From Anisodus tanguticus (lineage: Eukaryota; Streptophyta; Magnoliopsida; Solanales; Solanaceae), in assembly GCA_034509755.1 (NCBI GenBank), contig CM067550.1:14005001-14069000 (forward strand): a DNA stretch of 64,000 bases, written 5' to 3'. Of this stretch, positions 10,986-22,904 are shown one piece after another. The notes below the pieces were generated by a model that saw only the letters and a list, made by a program, of their open reading frames with translations, did not search any database and had not been told where the DNA came from. The translations under genes and the position numbers were made by a program. How positions within the stretch are numbered: position 1 is the stretch's first letter; the number at the start of each line of letters is the position of its first letter.

Positions 10986-12612
10986 TACCTCAACAAACCT
11001 TGAAAAATGGTTACAACGTCGTGTCGCAACATAAAATTAGGTGCTTATTGGGAGGCAACCCAACTGTTTTCTTTCTTTTTCTTATTTTAATATTTGTTTG
11101 AGTGTGTATGATGCAACGTTACAGGGAAATCTGAAGTGAAAGAGTATTGGGAGCAACCAAAACCTAAAACTTTAAGCATGGGAATTGAAAAATATGTTGA
11201 AACCATCAATGTAGAGTTTCCAGAGTGAATGTGATACCACATTCATCATTTGCAATCGCATTTTACATCGCATATTGGACCCACTATTTTCCAGTTAGCG
11301 AGGTAAAATACATGAAATTTCGAAGTGAATGCGACACCGCATTTCTAATGCGGAGCACTATGTGGCCGCATGTCATCAAACGTCGTGAGGCAGGTAAAGG
11401 TCAAATGCGATGCCGCATTCCCAGCTTGTGGTCTCATTATTCATACATCCCTAATGAGTATTTAAGGTCAAATTAAAATTCAATTTCCTACTTTCCCTCT
11501 TAAAATACTCGTATGTTACACTTCCTTACTCTTCGTAATAGACGGTTTTGGGCTTAAATCTCGCCTAAACCAACTTTAATTACCATTGTCGCACAACTCC
11601 ACTGTGAATTCAACCCCATAATTTTTGGTATCTCCTCTCTCCTAGTCTCCAATCAACTTTACAGGTATGTCGCCCTTTACTCCAAAATTCTCGCAATTTA
11701 CTTGATGATTGGTTATGTAAGCATGATATTTAGATTCCTTTGGGTTGTATTATTAATTTTGATGAATCCCAAACCCATGTTGATTGTATTATTGTTGTGG
11801 GGATCGGAAATGGGATATGGCAACCTAGGGTTTGATGAATTTAGGGATATATTGAATTGATTAAAATTGATATCTATGTTGATTTCTAGTGTGTGTGTGT
11901 GTGAGAGAGAAGCATATGAGTGCTATGGATGACTTAAAATCCCCAATGATTGACAGCTTAACCACTTTCTTAAGGGGATTGGTATTGGGTGTGTGTGTTG
12001 GTTATGTGAATGATAAAATTGTGCTAATAATAGTGTAGTGATTGTGTTATTTATCTATGTTAAGGGTAAAAAACTAGTTGGGGGTGGTTTGGTGTTGATT
12101 GCCATGAAAATTCACTCTGAGAACCACCATTGATGGCTGGGGAAGACGATCCAAATATGACATCGCATTTGTTGTATGCGACCGTACTTCTATCGCATAC
12201 CCGTTGGATTCCTGGCAGTCACTAAGTCTTATTGCAGGAGTATGTAGCTAAAATGTGGCATCGCATTCGTAGAATGTGACAGCATTCGACGTCCCATACT
12301 CTGTTGGCAAATTAGGCAATGAAGTCGGTAAACTTGACAACTTTGCGATGTGTATGAGACACCGCATATTCTATATGCAGAGCTGTACTCAGTGAATGCA
12401 ATCACATTTCACTAAGTGCAGTTCCGCATACTCTTTATGCGGCATCGTATCTACACTGCATTCTGCCAGATTTCAGTGATTTAACTATTTCTTCCCTGTT
12501 CCTTTATGAAATTGTAGTTTCTTTTTAGAATGCTTTTGATAACATAAAAACAACAAAAATATTTTATGCTTTTATTTTTACTTTCTGGCACTAATATTGC
12601 TTTCATTGCAGA
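10986..12612 (+). other. Athila spacer between pol and the env-like frame
   Basis: No long coding frame is evident. The stretch contains many CG-containing imperfect palindromes built from TGCGA/TCGCA and TGCGG/CCGCA (11225-11420 and 12150-12470). A (GT)n run lies at 11889-11903. The short open frame at 11225-11476 overlaps the palindromes and is probably not a gene. Confidence 0.7.
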
Positions 12613-14362
12613 ATGGCTCGAGGAAAGGCTATCGTTAAATGAAATACATGCAAAGATGGACCAAAATTGGGGAAGAATCGAAAGGAACCCACTTCGTCTG
12701 AGGACCAAGAGGAGTGGACCCATGTTGAGAGACAGTCCACTACTCTCTTCTAGACGTAACCTCTATCTTAGTCTACGGAGGGAAGTAATATGACTCCCCA
12801 AATGCTAAAACAAGATTTAGGTTTGACCAAAAGCGCACCTTCAACTAGGAAAAGCAGATGAGCCTGAGGAGATTAAAAGAATCATTCCCCCGGGTCCTCG
12901 AGGAATTGAAAAATGGGAACTGGATGGTCTTCAACAAACCTCCTAGAGCATTTGTGTTTGTGCTAGTGAGGGAGTTCTATGCTAGTTTGGGAGTCCCATG
13001 GGGAAGAATAAGAAATATTTGAGAGGTAGTCAAGTTCGTGGAGTGACGATGCTGATAGACCATGAGGGAATCAACGTCATTTATTTTGGCAATAATGGTA
13101 CACTACATAGGGAGTATGAGCAAAGATTCACAACGACAATATAGAAATTCAGCGGGTATTGTTAGCTAAGGTGATAGCAGCTCCAGGAACCACTCCCCCT
13201 TGGATTCATCCACGCACTCTTATTCAGAAGGCGGGCCTCAACATTGAGGCCAAGTTTTGGCTAACATTCATAAGTAACCAGTTCTAGCCATCACAAAATG
13301 AAACCTTGGTTGGTCTTCCCAAGACAGTCCTCCTCGACTGTATCATGACAGGGGTACACCTTAATGTGGGCAAGATTATCTATCATCATATCATTAATCG
13401 AGTGTAGCAGACCACACTGTCTTTACCATTCCCCTACCTGATCATCGCTTTATGCCAGAAGGAAAATGTTCCTATCTTCCGGCGGGTAGATAGAGATTGC
13501 ACCCCACGGGCATTGTGGATATCCTCAAGTTGGAGGATGATGAAAATCCAAAGAAAAAAAAGAAGAAAGCAAGTGTGCATACTATTGATTTGATTGTTGA
13601 ATTTGAGGAGATGGCTCGGCCTGCCACATGTACCATTTGGTGCTTATTTTGGAGTTAATTTTGCTTGCATAGTTATGAGGTCCACCACTAGTGGTGCCCC
13701 CTTACCACATCCGTAGCACCACCTCAGGGAGTCAAGCCTCCGTGTGTAGAGGCCAACAAAGATTAGAGCGGGTAGATGGGCTAGAGAAGTGAATTGAGAA
13801 GGTGGAGGCAGGGGATACCGAGGATTTGGCAAGTGTCAAGAGAGACCTTGCCCAACTTCATACTGAGTTTCATACCTCCCATACTCCATTGTTTGCGGCT
13901 ATGGGTACTGTTACGGGACTATCAGATGAGAGTGTTCCGATGGAGACTATGGAGAGTAGCCCAGAGAGAGAGGCTCCTGAGGATGAGAGAGATGATGCAG
14001 GTACTGATCAGGAGGCATATGAAACTTTTGATAATTTTGAGCCTCTTATTGACACCCTGGATGATGATCTTCAGATAGCGATATCTGCTTCATTCCATAC
14101 ATAGCATCCGGGTGCCCGTACTGATGAAGAACTAGAAAGGGACATTCAGGCAGCCGTGAGCACTCATTGATAAATGGCAGAGAGACAAGGGAGGGGTATT
14201 GAGGCCCCTCTTCCACTGGCTGATGGTGCTAGTTCCTCCCATTCACAGTTTCAGGAGCCACTCCCCTTGATGATACCATTTCTCGTATTCCACCCACCAA
14301 GCCTGATTCAGCTCCTTCCGATGTGGCTCGACATGACACTTGATGCATTCATGGAGTGCTAA
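12613..14362 (+). pseudogene. Athila env-like / 'putative plant transposon protein' frame
   Basis: It starts MARGKAIVK at 12613, then needs frame changes. Recognisable pieces are AFVFVLVREFYASLGVPWG (about 12950) and VGKIIYHHI followed by LPFPYLIIALCQKENVPIF (about 13370-13480), which fit the plant-transposon domain found downstream of pol in Athila elements. The end (13802-14104) is an acidic stretch of 100 residues with many Asp/Glu. Its role is unproven; an envelope-like role has been proposed for the family. It contains many stops. Confidence 0.65.
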
Positions 14363-16157
14363 CCTCTTTTTGCTTATATTTTAGTGCATTGAGGACAATG
14401 CACATACTTTTTAGTTGGGGGTGGGTCACTTGTATATTCGTGGGTGGGAGTTGATATGAATTTTGATATTTTGATACTTTGGTTTGGAAATATTTAACTA
14501 TTCGGATGTTTGATATTTTATTAGTATGTTGACATTTTTTTGTGTTTTTTGTTAGTATTTTTATATTATTTTTGTGTGTCCCATGTGTTGTGGTATTAGC
14601 TATATCCTTAGTTTTTTTAGATGTGGTTCTTTCCCCAAGGATGTTAATGATCTTTTGACCCAGTGTTTCTAGGTAGTGTTGAGTCGATTCTTTCAATAAT
14701 AGATAGTTGGGAAAATTCTTAAGGGAACTAAGCCTTGTGGTATCTCATTGTGACTTGTTTGGTATCAATACATTGAGATGTGTGTATGTAAATTTAATAC
14801 CTCTCCAAAAAATTCAAAAGTTTTAAAAATTGAGTTTTTAAAGGATAAGAAGAATTGATTGGCAACATTTGACTCATTGTGTGACTTTTGAACCATTTTG
14901 ATAAGTTTGCACAAGTTGAGTTTGTCTTAGAAGTCAATTGCTCGTCTTCTAATAATGCATATGCCATGTGTGGTGAGCTTTATTCAAAATGATTTTTGTG
15001 CTTGCTTGTGTCTACTAGAACTTGTCTGGTCAGTCTAACAACTCTTTCCTTAAGGGTGGTAGTTGGAGAAGTGAACTTAGGCATTCTTTGTGTGTTCAAA
15101 ATGCAACCTTTCTAACCTTTCAAGTCTACCACAACATTAAGTGGATTATTAGTCAGCCCTTTTGAGCCTTAATCCTTTATTTGTAACCACATTACAAGCC
15201 GTAACCTTTTTGACATCTAGCCTCATTTGAACCTGTCCTTCATTGATCTCAAAATCGCAACTTAGGCCTTTGACCTAAGTTGGGGGTGAGAATCCAAGCG
15301 AAAAAGATGATAAGATCAACTTAGGCTTTTAGCCTAAGTTGGGGATGGGATGCCAAGTGTGTGAAGAAAGTAGAGTGTAGTGTAGTTGATCACAGGACCC
15401 CTCTGTTTAAAAATAGAAAATAAACAAAAAAATGGTGTGTTATTTATTGTTTTTGGATAAGAGCATGGGGGAATTGTGGAATAAAAGTGTGAAAAGAAGA
15501 GTGGCATAAAAAGGGAAGAATAATCTTGCAAAGGTTGAGAAGATAAAAGAAACAAAAAAGAATCAAATAAATGACCCCAACATGAAAAGATGTGTAGAAT
15601 TCAAGGAATGAGGTGTCACTTCATATCCAAATGAGTATCCTACGTGACCATAAGCCTACATTATCACCGAAAAAATCCTTAGAGATCTCCAAATAATTAC
15701 CTTTGAGTTAGAATTGAATGAAAGTAAGGGCAAGCCTATCATTTGATACTTGTTGCACTTAAGATTCTTTGTTAAGTGTGAGTGATTGCTTCTTGTCCCT
15801 TTCGTACTTTATATATATGTGTGTGTGTGTGTGTGACACTTTCTTCTTGTGAGGGCACATGTGTTATGACAAAGGGTTGACAATTGTGCTTTCTTTGCTA
15901 GCCAAAAGGAGTGTGAACAAGAGAGTGGTAACCTGTAGTCATACTTTGAGGCTTGTGTTTGCCTTGTCATTCTATCAAATACAATTCAATGATTAGGAGA
16001 GGTGGTTATGAGAAGTGAAGAAACGTGTTAATATTCTCATTATTAGTATCAACCGATAGTCATATGCATCCATCGTGTCAGTAGTCAAATCTTCTGTTTT
16101 GAGTCTTGTGTTTAAGTCGTAGTTTTGTGTTGTTGCTTGAGGACAAGCAAATGGTTA
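14363..16157 (+). other. Athila 3' spacer
   Basis: I see no convincing coding sequence. It holds two near-copies of a hairpin-forming motif with downstream GTTGGGG (15257-15350), a TA/TG dinucleotide run at 15810-15834 and, at the end, GAGGACAAGCAAATGG just before the polypurine tract. Long non-coding 3' regions are usual in Athila elements. Confidence 0.65.
15257..15350. repeat. Twin hairpin motif ACTTAGGC...GCCTAAGT
   Basis: AACTTAGGCCTTTGACCTAAGTT (15258-15280) and AACTTAGGCTTTTAGCCTAAGTT (15319-15341) are each near-perfect palindromes with a short loop, both followed by GGGG. They lie about 60 bp apart in the Athila 3' spacer. Confidence 0.75.
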
Positions 16158-16169
16158 AGTTGGGGGTGT
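16158..16169 (+). other. Polypurine tract of the Athila element
   Basis: The purine-rich AGTTGGGGGTGT immediately precedes the TGATAAG start of the 3' LTR. It is the expected primer for plus-strand DNA synthesis. Confidence 0.75.
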
Positions 16170-17714
16170 TGATAAGTCGTAAATTTTAGGATTATTAGCA
16201 CTTACTCCTTATACTTTTAGATGTCTTTTAAGTAATTTTCCTCTTTATTTATAGTATTTTAGTGTATTTTCATGTATTTGACGCTCAAGGAATAAAAGAG
16301 AATGGAATAGTTGAAAAAGTCAAAACAACACTTGAATGCGATGGAGATGTTGCACCGCAAACACTATATGCAACCATAAATGGACCGCAAACTTTGAGCA
16401 GAAAAATTGATAAAATCAAGCCCTATGCGATGAGTATGCGACACCGTAATCTCTCAAATGCGGTCGCATACTCTCGAGGAAATCAATCAGTGAGCTAAAC
16501 GAAAAAGATAGAAATATGACGCAAATGCGGCACCGCATATAAGAAATGTGATCGCATACCCAAAGCTCAGACAAAATAGTGAAGGAGGACAAAATAATGA
16601 AAATGTGGTATCTCCTGAAGTATGCGACTACATTCCTAAGAATGGTGCACTGCATACATTCCGCATACCGAGCGGAAATTTTTTTGGACATGAGAATGCG
16701 GACAGAATTCGACCCCATACTCTTGATGCGATCGCATTTTAGTTGGTGCATTGCAATCCGTCGGCTATTATTTTGTATTTTTTCCCTTCCATATAAATAA
16801 ATGGCAGAGATTTATGAGCTCATTATTCTAGATATTGTTCTCTAAGCACACTTTTATCTGTTTGCATTGGAAAATAAGCCTTTGGATTGTCTCTTTCAAG
16901 ATATTCCTTTGTCTTCATCTTCATTAATCATTGTAAGGATGTGATTTCATTTAATTCAATTAAAGCTTTTGTTTACTTTACATTGAATATGAGTAGCTAA
17001 ATTCTTAGATATAGTTGTGGGGCCAAAGAGGTTTGGTATGTGATTGGGTTGCATTTAATTCATTGGGTTACTTGATGGTTCTCCAATAACTCTTTGTTTT
17101 GTATAGTTTATTAATGGTGGCCAACATTAATAGTTCCTAAATTCTTTAACTAGCTTGGAAAAGTAGGTAAAGATTAGGAAAAGAGTTATTGTCAAGGATT
17201 TGGGGCTTTAATCCCCATCTAATAGCTAGGGATAGGAATAACCTAGTTAACTTGAAATCCATTGGGTGTTCTTAATTGCATATCTTAGGACTTGAAAAAG
17301 CCTTTGATGAAATTTATCAATTGGGTTGAAAAACCTTTTGATAACCCATTTAGCCCATGATTTAGAACTTGAATGTTACATATTTGAATTGAAAAATAGT
17401 CTAATTGCACCCTTTCTCTGAAGGCATCACAACCTTAGTCGTCTCAATTTGATATTTAAACTCAATTACTTGATACCTTGCTATTGAATTGTTCTAAAAT
17501 CAAATACGTGTTATTTTGCGATACAAAATAGTTATAAACAATCAAACATTTATTCCCCTTTCCCTTTGAAATATAGGCTAATAGTTGAGACTTGCAATTA
17601 ACTTGTACGTTTCTCATCGTATTCCTTATGGGATTCGACCCCAACCTTCGTGGGGTTCTATATTTTCTAACAACCGCTTTACATCTTTTTTGGATGTGTA
17701 ATTTGGGTGTATCA
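16170..17714 (+). repeat. 3' LTR of the Athila element
   Basis: 1545 bp, TGATAAG...GTATCA, followed by the TAAAC duplication at 17715-17719. It carries the same palindrome cluster as the 5' LTR (about 16330-16745). It retains the 42 bp lost from the 5' LTR. Confidence 0.93.
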
Positions 17715-17719
17715 TAAAC

Positions 17720-18280
17720 CTTCTTGGTAATCTGTGCAACTCCCAAAATATGAACATGAATATGTTTGGCTTGTAAGCCCATGAATTTCATAAACGTGAC
17801 TTGTAAACGTGATTTGTAAATGTAATTTAACATGAATATAAATACATAATATAACTTGTGTGAAAACATGTGTACTTTCATGGATTGAGTAATAATGATT
17901 CCGGTGTTGTATTTAAGAGCTCATGGAATTCAAAACATGTGTTCATGGATTACGGACAGGTTCATGATAATCATAATGACATATCATTAATACAATTAAC
18001 GAAAATATTGTATAAGCATGAATTAGAGCAAAAACCTATGTCATGAGGAAATTCGTATTTCATGGATTAAAAATAGTGTGGGGAAGAATGATGATGTTCT
18101 CACACATGGATAGAAGCTCTACATACCTTAATTGTTTTAAAATTTGTGTGAACCTTGAGCCTTGAGATGGGTTTTCTTGAAAACCATAGGTTAGAAATAA
18201 TGAAAATCAACTTAGAATTCATGTGTATACGTTAGAATCCACTTGGAATACTTGGAGTATGCTTTCCTTGGTGTATGAGA
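17720..18280 (-). other. Leader or LTR part of the host chromovirus, right of the Athila insertion
   Basis: Together with 4428-4613 this forms one stretch once the Athila element is removed. It lies between the chromovirus gag and its right LTR, so it is 5' leader or the inner part of the 5' LTR (minus strand). It has many short ATG-rich repeats (CATGAA, CATGGATT) and no coding frame I trust. The 139-codon frame at 17462-17881 crosses the Athila border and is fortuitous. Confidence 0.5.
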
Positions 18281-18728
18281 GTGACGAGAGGAGAGAACCT
18301 TCGTGCTAGGATTTGGAAAAGTTGAAAACTGATTTTTAGAATTGATTTCGCATATTTATATTGTCCAGTCGTTGGGAGTTTCTACACCCATAATGTACGA
18401 TCCGTACAACTTGTACGTTATAAAGTACGATTAGTACATAATGGTATGATCTGTATAAATTGACTGTCACTGAACTGAAATTTCCAGTGATTACCAAAAG
18501 CTGAGGGGTCCGCTACGGTTTAATTGTATGGTCCGTATAAGCCCTGGCGTACATTTTCTGAGTTAGTGCACTGAACGAATTTTAACTTCATAATCTCTGT
18601 CTTGGTTTTCTAAACTCTTGAATCGTCAACAAGGTTTAGTTTGAAGGTAAGGTGTTACACAAAGTTTTCAAAGTAAGAAGTTTATACGATTATGAGTCGT
18701 GTTTCAAAATTAATTCGTTCAAGGGTCA
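18281..18728 (-). repeat. 5' LTR of the Tekay-like chromovirus
   Basis: It aligns with 1-438 over its whole visible length. In minus orientation it begins TGACCCTTGAACG at 18728 and carries an ATATAAATATG box near 18350 that could be its TATA element. Repeated GTACGATCCGTAC-like palindromes lie at 18396-18450. The outer duplication cannot be checked because the left partner ends outside the window. Confidence 0.75.
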
Positions 18729-19152
18729 TTTGATTAGAGAACAAATTAATTCGGGATTATAATCTGCAGATTAAATAATCATAAGATATATGGGATAATA
18801 TAAAATATGAATTTGATTTAAAATAATTAAAATTGAGATAAACTCTTATTTTTAATTTTTACCTTGTGTTTCTTAAATATTTTTGGGGAAAAAGCTTTAG
18901 AGAAGGGCAACTGCGCCACTTTGTTGTATTATCTCGTAATTAGTAATTCTGAAATTATTATCTCACATATATTGTAACAATAAGATACCCAATTCTACAT
19001 GTGAGGTCCGGGAGGTGGAGTAAATGCACCCCTTACCCTTACCTTTTTGGGGTAGAGAGGTAAGAAAATAATTCTCATAACAGATTTGAAAAAAATGCAA
19101 GAATAACAAGCCATGATATCTCACATATATCATTGTATAAAAATAATAGATA
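18729..19152. other. Spacer left of the hAT transposon
   Basis: AT-rich sequence without a gene. It includes a short block, ACCCCTTACCCTTACC, that resembles sequence scattered in plant genomes. Nothing else recognised. Confidence 0.5.
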
Positions 19153-19500
19153 TAATGGTAAAAAATATATCTGAAGTATCACTTTTTGCGAGTTTCCTAT
19201 CAATACTATCGGATGTTTGTGTTTCCTACATGGATTATCAACAACTATTTATCAAAAAACACTCTTAACTAGTATTTGATGGTGCGTGGTGTACTCTCTT
19301 ATTTTGTTTTAAAAATGGTCACGTGGATCATTAAAGAAATTAATTGAAATTATTTTTAAAAAAAGAGAATTTTCGAAAACACACTTAAAGTATCACTTTT
19401 TTTTAATTTTCTACCTGAACTATTAGGTGTTTGCATTTCCTATCTGAACTATCATCATCTATTTATCAAAACACACCTCGACATTAATGAGTCAACTACC
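19153..19500. repeat. Two tandem subterminal repeats at the hAT left end
   Basis: Copy 1 (19153-19270) and copy 2 (19373-19500) share TATCACTTTTT, a CTATYRGRTGTTTG phrase and CTATTTATCAAAA. Only one inverted partner is visible at the right end (22130-22228). Either a related MITE inserted here or the end was duplicated. Confidence 0.6.
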
Positions 19501-19619
19501 ATGTGCACAAAATTTTATGGGCAATTTAAGTTGTCACGCGCCTTTTGGCGATTGTATTCAAACATTTGATCTAGTAAGCTTCGTGACGTGTTTTGTAATA
19601 CAAATACAATTGTCTAAAA

Positions 19620-21836
19620 TCTAAACCTGTGGTCTCCTATTTGATATCTGCTCGCAGAAAAGCGCTTTCGACGCACGTTGACGACGCTTGAATGTTCAAA
19701 ACATCTCGAGCCATCAATGAAAGTGTCGGAAAGGTCTTCTCATTCCCCCTCCAAGATTTCAGCAAGTCTTCATGTCCATCTTCATTGATAACTTCTTGAT
19801 ACGGTACAGAACCCCGTAAAACAAAAATATCCAACTCGCTAATTTGGTTAGTAGTAGAGGTACGACCGCACATTCTATTTTCGAGGCTTTCAATACTAGC
19901 CGCAGAAACAAAGATGTCTTTTGTGAGGTTGTATTGAAGATGAAGAAGATGGTATGGAAGTGGTAAGTTACTAGCATTTTCTTGTTGATAAAATCTATAT
20001 ATATTTTTGCATTGGTGTTCTACGCTAGACAATACTTCTTCTTTAGTTTGTTCAATAGGTGGTGGGTGATTTAGATTTTTGGGACTTGGAGGTGGTAGTA
20101 CTTCTATACAATCGTAAATAGTTTCAATTAGTGATTTAGTACCGTCTATTTTAATAGTAGGATTTAATACATAACCAATAATATAAATAGAGGGAATAGG
20201 AATAAAATATTTTTTTATTTTGAGAAACATTTTTTTAATAGTTTGCCTTATAATTTGGTTTTTCCATATATTCACTAAGTAATAAAAATATTAGAGTTAT
20301 ATAAAATAACATAGTTGAAATAGTAGGATGATATATACCGGAAAATTCTTTTGTTGCTTGAAAAAATTTCTCTAAAAATACAATAAGTTCGGAGATTTTT
20401 TCCCAATCACTATCTAAAATCATATCAGCTGGCTTTTTATTATGAGAGTTAAAAAATAAAGTTATAGGTAATTTATAGTCATAAGCAACAAGTAGTTGCT
20501 CGTATAAAGAATTCTACCTAGTGGATACTTCTTGTGGAATTTTTCTAAAAGGTAGTCCACAATCATGACAAATTTTTTTATATTCTTTTCTACGTTGTAC
20601 TTTATTACTTTTAAAAATAAAGTTTATAGCAAATTGTATTTTACTAAGAATGTCTTCAAAAAGTGATAGACCATCCTTTACAATTAAGTTATATATATGG
20701 CACGCACATTTTATATGAAAATGGTCTGGAAAAGAAGGAGTTAAAATATTTTTTAAAATTGTAATTGCGTAATTGTTATTAGAAGCGTTATCTAATGTAA
20801 TAGTCATAATTTTATCGGTAATTCCGTAATAATCGCACACTTGATAAATATTTTCTGCAATAAAAGTACCAGTGTGCCTATCATCTATATATCTATACGC
20901 TAAAATACGTTTTTGCATAGACCATTTATAATCTATCCAATGACAAATTACAGTTAAATAATCATGGCCGTTAGTACTACGACCTATATCAGACGTGATG
21001 GATACTTTGCCATTAAAATGATATAATGAAAAACGTAAATATTGTTGATATTCATGCGCGAATTTAAATACATCTCTCTTAACAGTTGATCTAGGAAAAC
21101 CGTTAAAAACAGGATTATATATATCTCTAATGTAATGAATAAAACCGGAGATGAAGGAAATGAAAAAGGCAAACCCTCCACAAAGCAACTAATTTTGATA
21201 TTGCTTCCCTATCTCTATGTTTATTGTATTTAGAGCCTACAATTCCCCCCGTCATAGGGTTAATTTGACCCTGTACTTGGTCCGGGATAGTATCAGTATG
21301 TGAAGCTTGTCCCGATGGAGCGGGCGTTTGCGCACCCGGTTTTGAAGCCTGGTATTGGGCATACCTAGCTGGATGAGCACTTACTACGTGTCTAATTAAA
21401 CCCCCGTCCCACCGTGACCTTTTCCGAGTTTTAAATTTTAAAACATTTTTACAAATTTTACATATGGCTACTTGATTCTCTACGTCCCTATCAAAAAATG
21501 TCCATGCATCGATTTTAATGGTCGTTTTCTTGGACCTCGTTTCATACTAGGGGGAATATGAGGTATTTCAGTTGAAGGTGCACTAATGGGTGTGTTGTCA
21601 TCAACATTAGTGGGTATATCATCTAGATCATCGTCTAAATTAAAGTCTTCTTGAGTTCCAGAAAATAGCTCCTGGTCTAAATCTAATGGTATTGTAGGAA
21701 AATGTTGAGTATCAACAAAATCATTCTGTGTAGGAATAAGATGACTAGAAGAAGTACCCTTGCCCTGGTTGCCCCTACTAGAAGAAGCACCCTTACCCTT
21801 ACCCTTACCCTTAAACATACCTTTTAATCCTTCCAT
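19620..21836 (-). pseudogene. hAT transposase (BED zinc finger, RICESLEEPER-like)
   Basis: The N-terminus (21836-21480) starts MEGLKGMFKGKGKGKG and is acidic afterwards. After a frameshift near 21480 a BED zinc finger follows (CKICKNVL, later GGLIRHVVSAH). The core (21188-20514) has KVSITSDIGRSTNGHDYLT, LAYRYIDDRHTG, ITLDNASNNN and CACHIYNLIVKDGL. Later segments carry DWEKISELIVFLEKFF (20423-20235) and the C-terminal dimerisation domain ending FPTLSLMARDVLNIQASS. Frameshifts lie near 21480, 21190, 20510, 20240 and at the last helix near 19640. It would cut and join transposon ends but is now dead. Confidence 0.88.
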
Positions 21837-22228
21837 TTTAATTATGATAATAAATAAATAATTAAAGACAATAAAATTAAGTGATCTAAACTAAATAAAC
21901 AGACAATAATAATTTAATGAAGGAACGAATGTACCAAACGCGACGTAACGTCGACGTGTAATCGAGAGGTTGAAAATTGAAACTTTGCTCGATGGAAGAT
22001 CCTCAAGCTAGTTGCCAACTTCACTACCAATTCCCAAATGAATAAATAAAATTGAATATTTAGCAAACAATGTGGACTTGTAGAGAGATATATTGAGAAA
22101 TTAGAGAGATTGTAGGAAGATTTGTGAGATATATAGTTGATAATACTTTAGATAGAAAACACAAATACCTGATAGTTCAAGTAAGAAGTTCAAAAAAAGT
22201 GATCATTTAGATATATTTTTGACCATTA

Positions 22229-22620
22229 TCTCAAAATAATATCATAATTATAGTATAAATAATCTTGGCATTACTACTCTCGAATTTAAAATTATACCAA
22301 ATATAAAATACAATTTATTTCACAATTTATTTCCTACCCGTGTCCCACCAACCAACCAACCCTTAAACATTTACCATAAGTTTTTTTAAAAAAAAAAAAA
22401 AAAATCAAACTCCATTAAAAAAGAAGTTTTAGGTAACAGTAAAAGCTCCAAAGCACTAGTAGATGTTGGGTTAGGGAGCAGTCAAGAGAGCGACCTGAGG
22501 TGAGGTGCTGTATCCTTTAGGCTTTATGTCTTGACTCTTGCCTAAGATATTGTGAAATTAGCAGACCAATGCAGGTCTCTGCCTCTTTTGGAAAACAAAA
22601 ATAAGAAATTTTTTGGACCA
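22229..22620. other. Spacer right of the hAT transposon
   Basis: AT-rich, with an A run at 22386-22403. No gene is seen. The end (22440-22600) is less AT-rich and could be promoter sequence for the candidate exon that follows. Confidence 0.45.
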
Positions 22621-22904
22621 CTCTATATAAGCTTAGAGTGTACTACTCACTAGTTATAGACTTTTAGGTGTTTCTAACATTTGGAATCTCCTCTATTACT
22701 CCTTTCATCATTTCATTTGCCTTTTGAGTTTTGAGTTTTGACCAGGAGCTAGCTATTTAGTCCTTTCTAATTTAACAATATCATCATATGTTGTTGAATA
22801 CAAGTCCACTATGCAAAAGCTTGATTGAGTTGTCAACTTCAATTCCACCTGCAAGTAGTATCTCCTTGCTTCCTTATCTGTACAGTGAGGGTTCGTTTGT
22901 TTGA
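22621..22904 (+). CDS. Candidate host promoter and first exon, 38-residue frame
   Basis: A TATATAA box at 22624-22630 is followed 158 bp later by an ATG at 22788. The frame reads MLLNTSPLCKSLIELSTS and then a Ser/Leu/Pro-rich stretch, 38 residues to a TGA at 22902. It is rich in Ser, Leu and Pro and nearly free of acidic residues until its end, as in plastid transit peptides. ACAGTGAGG at 22882-22890 could be a splice donor within it. I do not recognise the protein. A MITE and a copia element lie just downstream, so any gene here is probably broken or has very large introns. A chance frame remains possible. Confidence 0.3.

Larger units (their letters stand above)
4614..17714 (+). mobile_element. 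Athila-type Ty3/gypsy retrotransposon, 13.1 kb, defective
   Basis: It has both LTRs (4614-6109 and 16170-17714), each starting TGATAAG and ending GTATCA, with TAAAC repeated at 4609-4613 and 17715-17719 as a 5 bp target-site duplication. The order is LTR, tRNA-Asp primer site, gag, protease, RT, RNase H, integrase remnant, spacer, env-like frame, long spacer, polypurine tract, LTR. That order, the primer site and the RT sequence identify the Athila lineage. All frames contain stops or shifts and the integrase has lost its first half, so it cannot move by itself. It inserted into the minus-strand chromovirus. Confidence 0.93.
19153..22228 (-). mobile_element. hAT-family DNA transposon, degraded
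   Basis: Long inverted ends frame a broken hAT transposase. The left end at 19153 reads TAATGGT, AAAAATATATCT and then a TATCACTTTTT segment with the phrase ACTATC.G.TGTTTG. The right end (22228 back to about 22130) is its inverted, diverged copy. A second copy of the same subterminal sequence lies at about 19376-19500 on the left. I could not find an 8 bp target duplication, so the exact ends are uncertain. Confidence 0.8.

Noticed and set aside
14349..14696. 115-codon minus-strand frame in the Athila spacer
   Set aside because: Low-complexity Thr/Lys/Asn composition and no homology seen. The element is coded on the other strand.
15808..15840. CRISPR-like or satellite array
   Set aside because: It is a simple TA/TG dinucleotide run. 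No spaced direct repeats of CRISPR type occur anywhere in the window, as expected for a plant genome.
17462..17881. 139-codon minus-strand frame
   Set aside because: It crosses the Athila 3' border at 17714, so it cannot be an old gene.
19145..22236. 8 bp target duplication of the hAT element
   Set aside because: The 8 bases outside the apparent ends (AATAGATA and TCTCAAAA) do not match, so the borders remain approximate.
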